DNA from: Ancylomarina sp048268005
Lineage (GTDB): Bacteria; Bacteroidota; Bacteroidia; Bacteroidales; Marinifilaceae
Assembly (NCBI GenBank): GCA_048268005.1
Contig: JBLWWJ010000002.1
Location: 868,001-932,000, forward strand
Length of the DNA stretch: 64,000 nucleotides
Direction: 5' to 3'
A program made the position numbers and the translations under genes. The notes under the pieces are model-generated. The model was not told where the DNA came from. It saw only the letters and a list, made by a program, of their open reading frames with translations, and made no database searches. Positions 27,343 through 35,915 of the stretch are shown here, piece by piece. How positions within the stretch are numbered: the stretch's first letter is position 1; each line of letters opens with the position of its first letter.

Positions 27343-28593
27343 ATGAAAAGAATTTTATTATCAGCTGTAGCGGTTGCACTTTGTGCATCGGGTTTTGCTC
27401 AGCAGAAAAAAGACAAATCAATTTTTAAAGAGTACGAGCCTGGTTATTACCAGAATTCTATTCTTAAGGATATTAGAAATGTAGATGCCAAATTGGAGAA
27501 AAAAGATGTGGATAAGCGTTTCTTTATGGATCAGTCATCCTACGATTTACCTAATGATATTAGCTTGTATAAGAATAATACGCATTGGGCTTTACCAACA
27601 ATTTCTCAAGGAAACACAGGTACTTGCTGGTGCTTTTCAACAACATCATTCTATGAGTCAGAAGTATACCGTCTTCATAAAAAGAAGGTTGATATCTCTG
27701 AGTTATACACCGTTTATTGGGAATATGTAGAGAAAGCACGTCGTTTCGTAAAAGAAAGAGGAGATTCTGAATTTGGACAGGGGTCCGAAGGGAATGCTGT
27801 AGCTCGTATGTGGAAAATGTATGGTGTTATTCCTCAGTCAGAGTATACAGGTTTAAAGGATGGTCGTAAGTTCCATACTCATGAGAAAATGTATCATGAG
27901 ATGTTGGCTTATTTGAAGTTCTTAAAAAAGAGCAATGCCTGGAATGAAGAAGAGGCTATCGCAACTATTAAGTCTATAATGAACCATTATATTGGTGTTC
28001 CTCCAACCAAATTTATGGTTGAAGGTAAAGAGTATACGCCTCAAACTTATTTAAAAGATTACTTGAAATTAAATCCGGATGATTACATCGAGTTGCTTTC
28101 TTATAAGCAAGAGCCATATTGGGAGAAAGTAGAATATAAGGTGCCAGATAACTGGTGGCATTCAAAAGAGTACTATAATGTACCTCTTGATGTTTATATG
28201 GAGGCTCTGAAGTCAGCTGTTCGTGAAGGATATACGATGAGTATTGGTGGTGATGTTTCTGAGGCAGGTTTTTTACGTACAACTAATTGTGCTATGGTGC
28301 CTTCTTTTGATATTCCTTCTGAGTATATCACCGAAGATGCACGTCAATTCCGTTTTTCTAATGGTACAACAACGGATGATCATGGTATGCACTTAATTGG
28401 TTACTACGTTGATAAAGAAGGTAAGGATTGGTATTTGATTAAAGATTCTAGTTCAGGATCTCGTAATATCGATGAGAAATCAGCAGAGTTTGGCTATTAT
28501 TTTTTCCATGAAGATTACGTAAAGCTTAAGATGATGGGTGTTACAATTCATAAAGATGCGGTGAAGAAAGTATTAAAGAAGTTTAAGAAATAA
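27343..28593 (+). CDS. Exported C1 family (papain-like, bleomycin hydrolase type) cysteine peptidase
   Basis: 416 residues. Signal peptide at 1-20 (ends GFAQ). The oxyanion Gln and nucleophile are in SQGNTGTCWCFST (Cys95), the general-base His is in DDHGMHLIGYY near residue 347, and the position usually occupied by the Asn of NSWG reads KDSSSGS, so the third member appears to be Asp. The family cleaves peptides, often as an aminopeptidase. It has a periplasmic location here because of the signal peptide, unlike cytosolic bleomycin hydrolases. Monocistronic: terminators lie before and after. Confidence 0.85.
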   Translation: MKRILLSAVAVALCASGFAQQKKDKSIFKEYEPGYYQNSILKDIRNVDAKLEKKDVDKRFFMDQSSYDLPNDISLYKNNTHWALPTISQGNTGTCWCFSTTSFYESEVYRLHKKKVDISELYTVYWEYVEKARRFVKERGDSEFGQGSEGNAVARMWKMYGVIPQSEYTGLKDGRKFHTHEKMYHEMLAYLKFLKKSNAWNEEEAIATIKSIMNHYIGVPPTKFMVEGKEYTPQTYLKDYLKLNPDDYIELLSYKQEPYWEKVEYKVPDNWWHSKEYYNVPLDVYMEALKSAVREGYTMSIGGDVSEAGFLRTTNCAMVPSFDIPSEYITEDARQFRFSNGTTTDDHGMHLIGYYVDKEGKDWYLIKDSSSGSRNIDEKSAEFGYYFFHEDYVKLKMMGVTIHKDAVKKVLKKFKK

Positions 28594-28616
28594 GCTTTAG
28601 AATATAAGAGTTTTAT

Positions 28617-28648
28617 AGCCCGTTTACCTATGTGTAAACGGGCTTTTT
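28617..28648 (+). terminator. Intrinsic terminator after the C1 peptidase gene
   Basis: Arms AGCCCGTTTAC and GTAAACGGGCT make an 11-bp perfect stem with a 6-base loop, followed by TTTTT. Confidence 0.9.
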
Positions 28649-28746
28649 ATTTGGTTATAAGGCTATAGTGATGATAAGAAAACAGAGGAAATTGAAATTT
28701 GTTATAACAATCGGAAATAATAATTATTTAATGCTGATGAATTGTA

Positions 28747-28754
28747 TATCTTTG
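28747..28754 (+). promoter_or_regulatory. Promoter -7 element for guaA
   Basis: TATCTTTG matches TAnnTTTG and lies 45 bases before the start codon. I see no good TTG element at the expected -33 distance, so the call rests on the -7 box. Confidence 0.5.
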
Positions 28755-28798
28755 TACGCCAAATAGAGAAGCTAAACAACCTCATATAATTTAAGATT

Positions 28799-30331
28799 AT
28801 GCAAGAAAAGATTTTGATTCTTGACTTTGGCTCGCAGTACACGCAGCTAATCGCTAGACGTGTTCGCGAATTAAATGTTTATTGCGAAATTCACCCATAT
28901 AACAATCCTCCAAAATTGGATGATAGTATTAAAGGTGTGATCCTTTCGGGAAGTCCATTCTCGGTTCGCGAAGAAAATGCTCCAATTCCAGATTTATCAG
29001 AAATTAAAGGCAAGCTACCACTTCTTGGTGTTTGTTATGGTGCTCAGCATTTAGCTCACTGTTTTGGTGGGGAAGTTATGGCATCAAACAAAAGAGAGTA
29101 TGGTCGTGCTAACCTTACTTCGGTAGATAATACTAATGAGTTATTGAAGGGTATCAGCATGAACTCCCAGGTGTGGATGTCGCATGGCGATACTATTGAG
29201 CGTATGCCGGATAACTATAAGGTGATTGCAAGTACGGCTGATGTAGAGAATGCAGCCTTTGCTATTGAAGGTGAAACATCTTACGGTATTCAATTTCATC
29301 CAGAGGTCTACCACAGTACAGAAGGAGCCGTATTATTAAAGAACTACATTGTAGATATTTGTGGTTGTAAGCAGGATTGGACTCCGGATGCATTTGTTGA
29401 AACAACAGTTGCTGAATTGAAAGAGAAACTAGGTGATGATAGAGTTATTCTAGGATTGTCAGGAGGAGTGGATTCAACGGTTGCAGCTATGTTGTTACAT
29501 AAAGCCATTGGCAAAAACCTATATTGTATTTTTGTTGATAATGGTCTTTTACGTAAAAATGAGTTTACAGATGTATTGAAGAAATACGAAACTTTAGGCT
29601 TAAACGTAATTGGTGTTGATGCGAAAGATAAGTTTATCAATGCCTTGGCTGGTGCAACAGATCCTGAAGCTAAGCGTAAGATTATTGGAAACGCATTCGT
29701 TGAGGTTTTCGATGATGAATCACATAAAGTTGAAAATGCTAAATGGTTAGGACAAGGGACGATTTATCCTGATGTTATTGAGTCTGTCTCGGTAACAGGT
29801 GGTCCTTCACAAACCATTAAATCTCACCACAATGTTGGTGGATTACCAGACTATATGAAGCTAAAGGTGGTTGAACCATTGAAGCTGTTGTTTAAAGATG
29901 AGGTTCGTCGTGTTGGTCGTAGTATGGGACTTGAAGAGAAATTTATCGCTCGTCATCCTTTCCCAGGACCAGGCTTAGGGATTCGTATTCTTGGTGATAT
30001 TACTCATGAGAAGGTTCGTATTCTTCAGGAGGTTGACCATATTTATATCTCAGGTTTGATTGAAGATGGTTTATATGATGAAGTTTGGCAAGCTGGTGCA
30101 ATGCTATTGCCAGTTCAATCAGTAGGTGTTATGGGTGATGAAAGAACGTACGAAAGAGTCGTTGCTCTTCGTGCAGTGAGTTCTACTGATGGTATGACTG
30201 CAGACTGGTCACATTTACCATATGAATTCCTTGCAAAGATTTCAAATAAAATCATTAATGGTGTTAAGGGGGTAAATAGAGTGGTGTACGACATCAGTTC
30301 GAAACCACCTGCAACTATTGAGTGGGAATAA
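28799..30331 (+). CDS. guaA: GMP synthase (glutamine-hydrolysing)
   Basis: 510 residues, normal length. The N-terminal class I glutaminase has Cys79 in GVCYGAQHLAHCFGG and the His/Glu pair in GIQFHPEVYHS. The ATP-pyrophosphatase P-loop is LGLSGGVDSTVAA (~218-230), and the C-terminal dimerisation domain ends SSKPPATIEWE, the family signature. It converts XMP to GMP using glutamine and ATP. Single gene with its own promoter element and terminator. Confidence 0.97.
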   Translation: MQEKILILDFGSQYTQLIARRVRELNVYCEIHPYNNPPKLDDSIKGVILSGSPFSVREENAPIPDLSEIKGKLPLLGVCYGAQHLAHCFGGEVMASNKREYGRANLTSVDNTNELLKGISMNSQVWMSHGDTIERMPDNYKVIASTADVENAAFAIEGETSYGIQFHPEVYHSTEGAVLLKNYIVDICGCKQDWTPDAFVETTVAELKEKLGDDRVILGLSGGVDSTVAAMLLHKAIGKNLYCIFVDNGLLRKNEFTDVLKKYETLGLNVIGVDAKDKFINALAGATDPEAKRKIIGNAFVEVFDDESHKVENAKWLGQGTIYPDVIESVSVTGGPSQTIKSHHNVGGLPDYMKLKVVEPLKLLFKDEVRRVGRSMGLEEKFIARHPFPGPGLGIRILGDITHEKVRILQEVDHIYISGLIEDGLYDEVWQAGAMLLPVQSVGVMGDERTYERVVALRAVSSTDGMTADWSHLPYEFLAKISNKIINGVKGVNRVVYDISSKPPATIEWE

Positions 30332-30338
30332 TATAACA

Positions 30339-30370
30339 AGAGCCATCCTTTTAGGGTGGCTCTTTTTTTT
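30339..30370 (+). terminator. Intrinsic terminator of guaA
   Basis: Arms AGAGCCATCC and GGGTGGCTCT (one wobble) with a 5-base loop, followed by a run of T. Confidence 0.9.
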
Positions 30371-30511
30371 GTTTAATCGGAATTCAAGTTAGGAGAAATG
30401 TTATTTTTCTCTAAAAGGCCTTATATTTCAATATCTGGCGTGATCGAAGTTTACAAAAAGATTGTATCTTTCGTTTTACTTTTAATGAAATCAAATAAAT
30501 AAAATTAATAT

Positions 30512-32119
30512 ATGCGATTATTGAATTCTACCATTAGTAAATCTGTTTTTGCTTTTTTACTTTTTTTTGTTCTAGGTTTTTCACAGACTCAAGCACAAGA
30601 GATAAGAGATCAGACTATTAAGTATCAAAATTTAATTGCTTTGGTTGATGCATTTTATGTGGATAGTGTAAGCCTTGAGAAATTAACTGAAGATGCTATT
30701 ATTAAAGTACTCGCAGAACTTGATCCTCATTCAGTTTATATCAGCAAGGATGAAGTAAAAGCGATGAACGAACCCTTACAGGGGAGTTTTAGTGGAGTAG
30801 GTATTCAGTTTAATATTCTAAGAGATACATTAATGGTGGTGGCAACCATTCCAGGTGGTCCATCTGAAAAAGCTGGTTTAAGAGCTAGTGACAGAATCAT
30901 CAAAATTGATGATGAAATGGTAGCTGGTGTTGGGATGAAAAATACCGATGTGTTTAAGAAATTACGTGGTGATAAAGGAACAAAAGTCAACCTTGCTATT
31001 CAGCGTAAAGGGGAAAAAGAATTACTTGATTTTCTGATTATTCGCGATGATATTCCAATTTTTAGTCTCGATGCATCTTATATGATTAATAAGAATGTAG
31101 GCTATATTAAATTGAATCGATTTGCTGCAAAAACTGCTGATGAATTTTTAGAGGCTCTTTTGAAATTAAAAGAGCAAAAAATGAAAGATCTTATTCTTGA
31201 TCTACGCGGTAATGGTGGAGGTTATATGACTGCTGCGATCAAAATTGTAGATCAGATGTTCAATAAGGATCAGTTAATTGTATTTACTGATGGTTTGAAG
31301 TCCAAACGTCATGATAATATTTCAACAGAGGAAGGTTCATTTAAAGAAGGACGAGTTATTGTTCTTATAGATGAAGGATCAGCCTCAGCCTCAGAGATTG
31401 TATCAGGTGCCATTCAGGATTGGGATAGAGGCTTGGTTATAGGCCGTCGTTCTTTTGGAAAAGGATTGGTACAACGTCAGTTTCCTTTATCTGATGGTTC
31501 GATGATCCGATTAACAACAGCGCATTATCATACACCAACAGGTCGTTGTATTCAAAAACCGTATAGTAATGGTTTAATGGATTACCGAATGGATATTATC
31601 AATCGATATAGGTCGGGTGAGATGGTGAGTCAAGATAGTGTTCATCTAGCCGACTCATTGAAGTATAAAACATTGGTAAAAGAACGATTGGTATATGGTG
31701 GCGGTGGTATTATGCCTGATGTATTTGTTCCGATTGATACAGCTGCCAACTTTAAATATTTTAATTTATTGGCACGAAAGAATGTTCTTTATCCTTTTGT
31801 TTTGACTTTTATGGATAACAATAGAACTAATTTTAAGTCCAAGTATCCGGATTTTGAAACCTTCAATAAAAAATTCCATATTACTGAGGAGATGCTGAAG
31901 GAATTAGTAGCACAAGGTGATAAAGCTAAAGTTGAGCATACTGAGGAAGAATATCTAGCTGTAAAAGAACATTTGAAAATTCATTTAAAAGCTTTGATAG
32001 CAAGAGATCTTTGGGATGGGTCAGAATATTATCAAATTGTCAATCAGAAAAATGAGATACTTCATAAAGCTTTGGAATTATTAGATAAATCTAAAGAATA
32101 TGACAAATATTTAAAGTAA
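30512..32119 (+). CDS. S41 family C-terminal processing peptidase (Ctp-like)
   Basis: 535 residues. Signal peptide at ~1-29 (ends QAQE). A PDZ domain follows (FSGVGIQFNI, IPGGPSEKAGLRASDRI, residues ~85-170), then the S41 catalytic domain with the serine in DEGSASASEIV and the lysine in GRRSFGKGLVQ. It cleaves C-terminal tails of periplasmic proteins. The extension after about residue 380 is a helical region typical of Bacteroidota members. A near-consensus TATCTTTC about 40 bases upstream may be its -7 element. Confidence 0.92.
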   Translation: MRLLNSTISKSVFAFLLFFVLGFSQTQAQEIRDQTIKYQNLIALVDAFYVDSVSLEKLTEDAIIKVLAELDPHSVYISKDEVKAMNEPLQGSFSGVGIQFNILRDTLMVVATIPGGPSEKAGLRASDRIIKIDDEMVAGVGMKNTDVFKKLRGDKGTKVNLAIQRKGEKELLDFLIIRDDIPIFSLDASYMINKNVGYIKLNRFAAKTADEFLEALLKLKEQKMKDLILDLRGNGGGYMTAAIKIVDQMFNKDQLIVFTDGLKSKRHDNISTEEGSFKEGRVIVLIDEGSASASEIVSGAIQDWDRGLVIGRRSFGKGLVQRQFPLSDGSMIRLTTAHYHTPTGRCIQKPYSNGLMDYRMDIINRYRSGEMVSQDSVHLADSLKYKTLVKERLVYGGGGIMPDVFVPIDTAANFKYFNLLARKNVLYPFVLTFMDNNRTNFKSKYPDFETFNKKFHITEEMLKELVAQGDKAKVEHTEEEYLAVKEHLKIHLKALIARDLWDGSEYYQIVNQKNEILHKALELLDKSKEYDKYLK

Positions 32120-32140
32120 AGATTTACTTTTTATGAGTGA

Positions 32141-32167
32141 AGCCGGATATTTTCCGGCTTTTTTTAT
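32141..32167 (+). terminator. Intrinsic terminator after the S41 peptidase gene
   Basis: Arms AGCCGGA and TCCGGCT with a 5-base loop followed by a long run of T. Confidence 0.85.
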
Positions 32168-32209
32168 TTAAAACAACTAGAAAAAAGCGGGTTTTTATTA
32201 GCTAAAGAC

Positions 32210-32217
32210 TACTTTTG
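32210..32217 (+). promoter_or_regulatory. Promoter -7 element for the THUMP methyltransferase gene
   Basis: TACTTTTG matches TAnnTTTG, 86 bases before the TTG start. No clear -33 element at standard spacing. Confidence 0.45.
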
Positions 32218-32302
32218 TAAGCGTAAATTAGCGGGAGTCTATAGTTTATAGTATTTATAGATGACTGAGCTATTCAAAAGGGTATAATTAATAACAATAG
32301 TT

Positions 32303-33472
32303 TTGAAAACAGATTCGGGAAAATTTAGATTGATAGCAAAAACCTTTCACGGTTTAGAGGAGGTATTGGTTCAGGAGTTGGAAAATTTAGGAGCTGAGGA
32401 GATTAAAATATTAAAGCGTGCGGTAAGTTTTGTGGGAGACAAGGCATTATTGTATAAAACAAACTTTCACTTAAGAACAGCGACTCGTGTTATTAAGCCG
32501 ATTCACAAGTTTAATGCTTTAGATACCGATGAGTTATACAAAGGCATTCAAGAGATTGATTGGAGTGAGTATTTATCTTTAAAAGATACCATTTCAATTG
32601 ATAGTACAATTAGTTCTGAAGATTTCAAGCATTCAAAGTTTGTAACGTACCGAGTTAAAGATGCTATTGTTGACCAATTTTATGAGAAAACTGGAGAACG
32701 CCCATCAGTTCGTGTGGTAAATCCTAGTTTAAGAATCAACGTCCATATCGATAAGAACACATGTACTGTATCACTAGATAGTTCAGGTGAATCATTGCAT
32801 AAAAGAGGTTATCGTGTTGCTGAAACCGCTGCACCACTTAACGAAGTAATGGCTGCAGGTATGATTCTTATGTCAGAATGGGATAAGAAAAGCAATTTTA
32901 TCGATCCTATGTGTGGTTCTGGTACTTTATTGATTGAAGCTGCCTTAATTGCCTATAACATTCCGGTTGGACTATATCGTAAAGAATTTGGTTTCCAAAA
33001 ATGGAGTGATTTTGATCAAGACCTTTGGGATGAGATTTATAATGACGAAACTGAAATTGATTTTGATGCAAATATCATTGGTTGTGATATTTCTGATAAA
33101 GCTATGGAAATTGCAGAACAAAACATTCGCAATGCCGGTTTACGAAGAAAAATTAAATTGACTGTGATGCCTTTCCAACAATTTATTCCTCCTACTGAAA
33201 AAGGTATTTTAATCACTAATCCTCCATATGGTGAGCGTTTGAAAATCAAAGATCTAGAGGGACTTTATTCTATGATTGGTGAAAGATTAAAGCACCAATT
33301 TGCAGGTTATGATGCATGGATTCTTAGCTACGGTAAGGAATGTTTTGACAGTATTGGTTTGCGCCCTTCAAGAAAAGTCACCTTATTTAATGGTCCTTTA
33401 GAGTGTAAATTCCAAAAATATTCTATGTTTGCTGGCAGTAAGAAAGATACTTATAAGAATAAAAAAGAATAA
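32303..33472 (+). CDS. THUMP-domain class I SAM-dependent RNA methyltransferase (RlmL/RlmK-like)
   Basis: 389 residues from a TTG start. The THUMP domain spans ~45-160. The methyltransferase part has the SAM motif DPMCGSGTLLIEAA and the catalytic ITNPPYGERL (NPPY), the signature of N2-guanine methylation. It is related to the N-terminal half of E. coli RlmL (m2G2445 of 23S rRNA); the target here is inferred. The lysine-rich C-terminus (SKKDTYKNKKE) is typical. Monocistronic. Confidence 0.9.
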   Translation: MKTDSGKFRLIAKTFHGLEEVLVQELENLGAEEIKILKRAVSFVGDKALLYKTNFHLRTATRVIKPIHKFNALDTDELYKGIQEIDWSEYLSLKDTISIDSTISSEDFKHSKFVTYRVKDAIVDQFYEKTGERPSVRVVNPSLRINVHIDKNTCTVSLDSSGESLHKRGYRVAETAAPLNEVMAAGMILMSEWDKKSNFIDPMCGSGTLLIEAALIAYNIPVGLYRKEFGFQKWSDFDQDLWDEIYNDETEIDFDANIIGCDISDKAMEIAEQNIRNAGLRRKIKLTVMPFQQFIPPTEKGILITNPPYGERLKIKDLEGLYSMIGERLKHQFAGYDAWILSYGKECFDSIGLRPSRKVTLFNGPLECKFQKYSMFAGSKKDTYKNKKE

Positions 33473-33513
33473 GAAAGTTAAATGTTAGATCAATAATCTT
33501 TTAGCTATTTTAT

Positions 33514-33521
33514 TATATTTG
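33514..33521 (+). promoter_or_regulatory. Promoter -7 element for the siaB-siaC pair
   Basis: TATATTTG matches TAnnTTTG, 35 bases before the siaB-like start. The -33 region is weak. Confidence 0.45.
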
Positions 33522-33555
33522 TTGTGAAGAGATAGTTTAATATAAAGATATTTCA

Positions 33556-34092
33556 ATGAGTTTTAATCTAAACCAGTGGTTTGCCGATAATGTGAACGAG
33601 GACACCCTTTTTTATTACAAAGGGAGTGTTAGTTCTACGAGGGTAACTGATATTCTGGAGAAGGTTGAAGCAATTATGGACGAAAAAAACTTTCCTTTAA
33701 AGGAAAGGAAGAAAATCCTTAATATTCTTATTGAGTTGGTTCAGAACCTTTATCATCATGGAGAGAAATTTGAAATTGATGATGCTTTTAAGAGTTATGG
33801 ATGTATTGTCTTTAATAATGAAAATGGTGGCGTAAAAATAATATCTGCCAATTTTATTAAAATTGAAAAGCTAAAGATTTTCACGGATTATATTGATCAT
33901 ACGAATTCATTAGGTGCTGAAGAATTAAAAGGCCTATACCGAAAGGTATTATCAAATAGACATTTTTCTGAAAAAGGTGGTGGTGGTTTAGGCATTATCA
34001 ATATGATAAGAAAAAGTGGAAATAAACTTAAGTATTGTTCTCAACGAACTAAAGGAGAAAATTTCTTCTTAGTCCTAACAGTAAAAATTTAG
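33556..34092 (+). CDS. SiaB family protein kinase (DUF6272)
   Basis: 178 residues with a GHKL-type ATPase layout: an N-box-like helix ILIELVQNLYHHG and a glycine-rich lid GGGGLGIINMIRKSG. By pattern this is SiaB, which in Pseudomonas phosphorylates SiaC on a threonine; phosphatase SiaA reverses it and unphosphorylated SiaC activates diguanylate cyclase SiaD. The siaC-like gene follows after 22 bases. No SiaD-like GGDEF gene is next to it, so the output must differ or be encoded elsewhere. Confidence 0.87.
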   Translation: MSFNLNQWFADNVNEDTLFYYKGSVSSTRVTDILEKVEAIMDEKNFPLKERKKILNILIELVQNLYHHGEKFEIDDAFKSYGCIVFNNENGGVKIISANFIKIEKLKIFTDYIDHTNSLGAEELKGLYRKVLSNRHFSEKGGGGLGIINMIRKSGNKLKYCSQRTKGENFFLVLTVKI

Positions 34093-34114
34093 TTAAAAAT
34101 AACGATATTCTTTT

Positions 34115-34498
34115 ATGGATACTTTAATAATAGAAGGCAGCTCAAAAACACCCAAAGTAATATTCGATGCCGAAAAAGGTGAATTACTACTTGAGGGACG
34201 TTCCATTCCTGAAAATTCATTAGAATTTTATATTCCTTTGATGGAATGGGTGGAAGCATATTCACATGAAGTGAAAACTGATATCGTCGTTCATATGAAA
34301 TTGGAATATTTTAATACCAGTTCTTCTAAATGTATTTTGGATTTTTTCAGAAAACTTGAGACGTTTACCAATCGCGGAAATAAGGTTTCTGTTAATTGGT
34401 ATTTCGAAGAGGACGATGAGGATATGATGGAAGCTGGAGAAGACTATAATGCGATTGTAGGCCTGCCTTTTGTAATGGTTGAGCAAAAAGAAGCTTAG
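34115..34498 (+). CDS. SiaC family regulatory phosphoprotein (DUF1987)
   Basis: 127 residues, matching the DUF1987/SiaC family. The phospho-acceptor threonine falls at residue 68 (KLEYFNTSSSK), the same residue number as the phosphorylated Thr68 of Pseudomonas SiaC. N-terminal IIEGSSKTPKVIFD and the ELLLEGRSIPENSLEFY segment are family features. Paired with siaB in one short operon ending at a strong bidirectional terminator. Confidence 0.88.
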   Translation: MDTLIIEGSSKTPKVIFDAEKGELLLEGRSIPENSLEFYIPLMEWVEAYSHEVKTDIVVHMKLEYFNTSSSKCILDFFRKLETFTNRGNKVSVNWYFEEDDEDMMEAGEDYNAIVGLPFVMVEQKEA

Positions 34499-34520
34499 TT
34501 TATTTTAAGATAAAATACAA

Positions 34521-34553
34521 AAAGGGGCTGATTCATTCGAATCAGCCCCTTTT
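34521..34553. terminator. Bidirectional intrinsic terminator
   Basis: Arms AAAGGGGCTGATT and AATCAGCCCCTTT form a 13-bp perfect stem between the convergent siaC-like and mnmA genes, with A and T tracts on both sides. Confidence 0.9.
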
Positions 34554-34583
34554 ATAATATAATAAATTGGATGAAATGGTCAT

Positions 34584-35762
34584 TTATTCTCCATCGATAG
34601 GACCCGAACCAATCAATTCATCGCCATCATACCAGGCAGCAAATTGTCCAGCAACAACCGCACGTTGTGGTTCGTCGAAAAGAATATATAAGCCTTCTTT
34701 CTTAAAGTAAATAGTTCCTTTTTGTAATGGTTGACGGTAACGAATTCTTATATCGTAACGTCTTTCACACTCTTCTGTCGGCATCAAATCCTGACGAATC
34801 CAGTGGGTTTCTTCTTTCGAAATAAACAATGCTTTTCGCATTAAAAGAGGATGAGAATGTCCCATTCCTGTATATACAATATTTTCTTTTACATCAGTGC
34901 CAATTACAAATAAAGGTTCAGCTTTCCCGCCAACATTCAAACCTTTTCTTTGTCCTACAGTGAAGAAATGAGCACCGTTGTGTTCGCCTACTTTCTTGCC
35001 ATGATGTCTTCTAAACTTATAAGGTTTAGCTAAATCTTCTAATGTTTCAGATTTAGGAATAATTCGATGCGAATTTTCAGCTAATACTTCAACAATAATC
35101 CCAGGTTTAGCTTTTAATTTTTGTTGTAAAAATATAGGTAAATCCACTTTACCTACAAAGCAGATGCCTTGTGAATCTTTCTTTTCAGCAGATGCCAATT
35201 TTTCTCTACGAGCGATTTCTCTGACTTCAGGTTTCTCAATATCACCAATAGGGAATATGGCTTTTGAAAGCTGTTCCTGAGAAAGCTGACAAAGGAAATA
35301 ACTTTGATCTTTATTATTGTCTACACCAGCTAAAAGGCTATAAACCTCTTTGCCATCAACTATTTTTGTTTCTTTTCTACAATAATGCCCTGTAGCAACA
35401 TAATCGGCACCTAATTCAACGGCCTTTTTTAAGAAGACATCGAATTTTATCTCACGATTACAAAGTACATCCGGATTTGGAGTACGACCACATTCATATT
35501 CCGAGAACATGTAGTCAATTACTTGTGCTCGGTATTCTGTGCTTAAATCAACAAAATGAAATGGGATATCTAATTTCTTAGCCACCATTTGTGCAAATAA
35601 AATATCCTCGTCAAAAGGACACTCTTCTGATTTTAAACCAACCGTATCGTTCCAGTTTTGCATAAACAAGGCTTCAACCTCATAGCCTTGCTCTTTTAGT
35701 AAATAGGCTGCTACACTTGAGTCAACTCCTCCAGACAATCCTATTACAACTTTTTTTGCCAT
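34584..35762 (-). CDS. mnmA: tRNA-specific 2-thiouridylase MnmA
   Basis: About 392 residues from ATG 35762, chosen because it opens MAKKVVIGLSGGVDSSVA with the PP-loop near the N-terminus and a GGAG-like purine stretch precedes it; the longer frame from 35792 begins inside the promoter. The two catalytic cysteines are in PNPDVLCNREIKF and GICFVGK. The C-terminal barrel holds GTDVKENIVYTG. The enzyme thiolates U34 of Lys, Glu and Gln tRNAs, taking sulfur from a relay. Own promoter and terminator. Confidence 0.95.
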   Translation of the reverse strand: MAKKVVIGLSGGVDSSVAAYLLKEQGYEVEALFMQNWNDTVGLKSEECPFDEDILFAQMVAKKLDIPFHFVDLSTEYRAQVIDYMFSEYECGRTPNPDVLCNREIKFDVFLKKAVELGADYVATGHYCRKETKIVDGKEVYSLLAGVDNNKDQSYFLCQLSQEQLSKAIFPIGDIEKPEVREIARREKLASAEKKDSQGICFVGKVDLPIFLQQKLKAKPGIIVEVLAENSHRIIPKSETLEDLAKPYKFRRHHGKKVGEHNGAHFFTVGQRKGLNVGGKAEPLFVIGTDVKENIVYTGMGHSHPLLMRKALFISKEETHWIRQDLMPTEECERRYDIRIRYRQPLQKGTIYFKKEGLYILFDEPQRAVVAGQFAAWYDGDELIGSGPIDGE

Positions 35763-35789
35763 TTCTTTTTCTCCTTCATTTAGAATCTG

Positions 35790-35820
35790 CAAATGTACTT
35801 ATTAATATCCTTAAGAGCAA
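35790..35820 (-). promoter_or_regulatory. Bacteroidota promoter for mnmA
   Basis: On the minus strand: TTG at 35820-35818, a 20-bp spacer, TACATTTG at 35797-35790. It places transcription start near 35783, supporting the ATG at 35762. Confidence 0.7.
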
Positions 35821-35868
35821 TATCGATTTTTTCGATGGTGCTAAAGCTTATTTTTAAACAAAATAAAT

Positions 35869-35876
35869 TAATTTTG
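35869..35876 (+). promoter_or_regulatory. Promoter -7 element for the DUF3078 gene
   Basis: TAATTTTG matches TAnnTTTG, 40 bases before the start codon. It is T-rich upstream without a clear TTG at -33. Confidence 0.45.
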
Positions 35877-35915
35877 TATACTGTTAGGTTAGAATATTAA
35901 TTAAAGATAAATACG

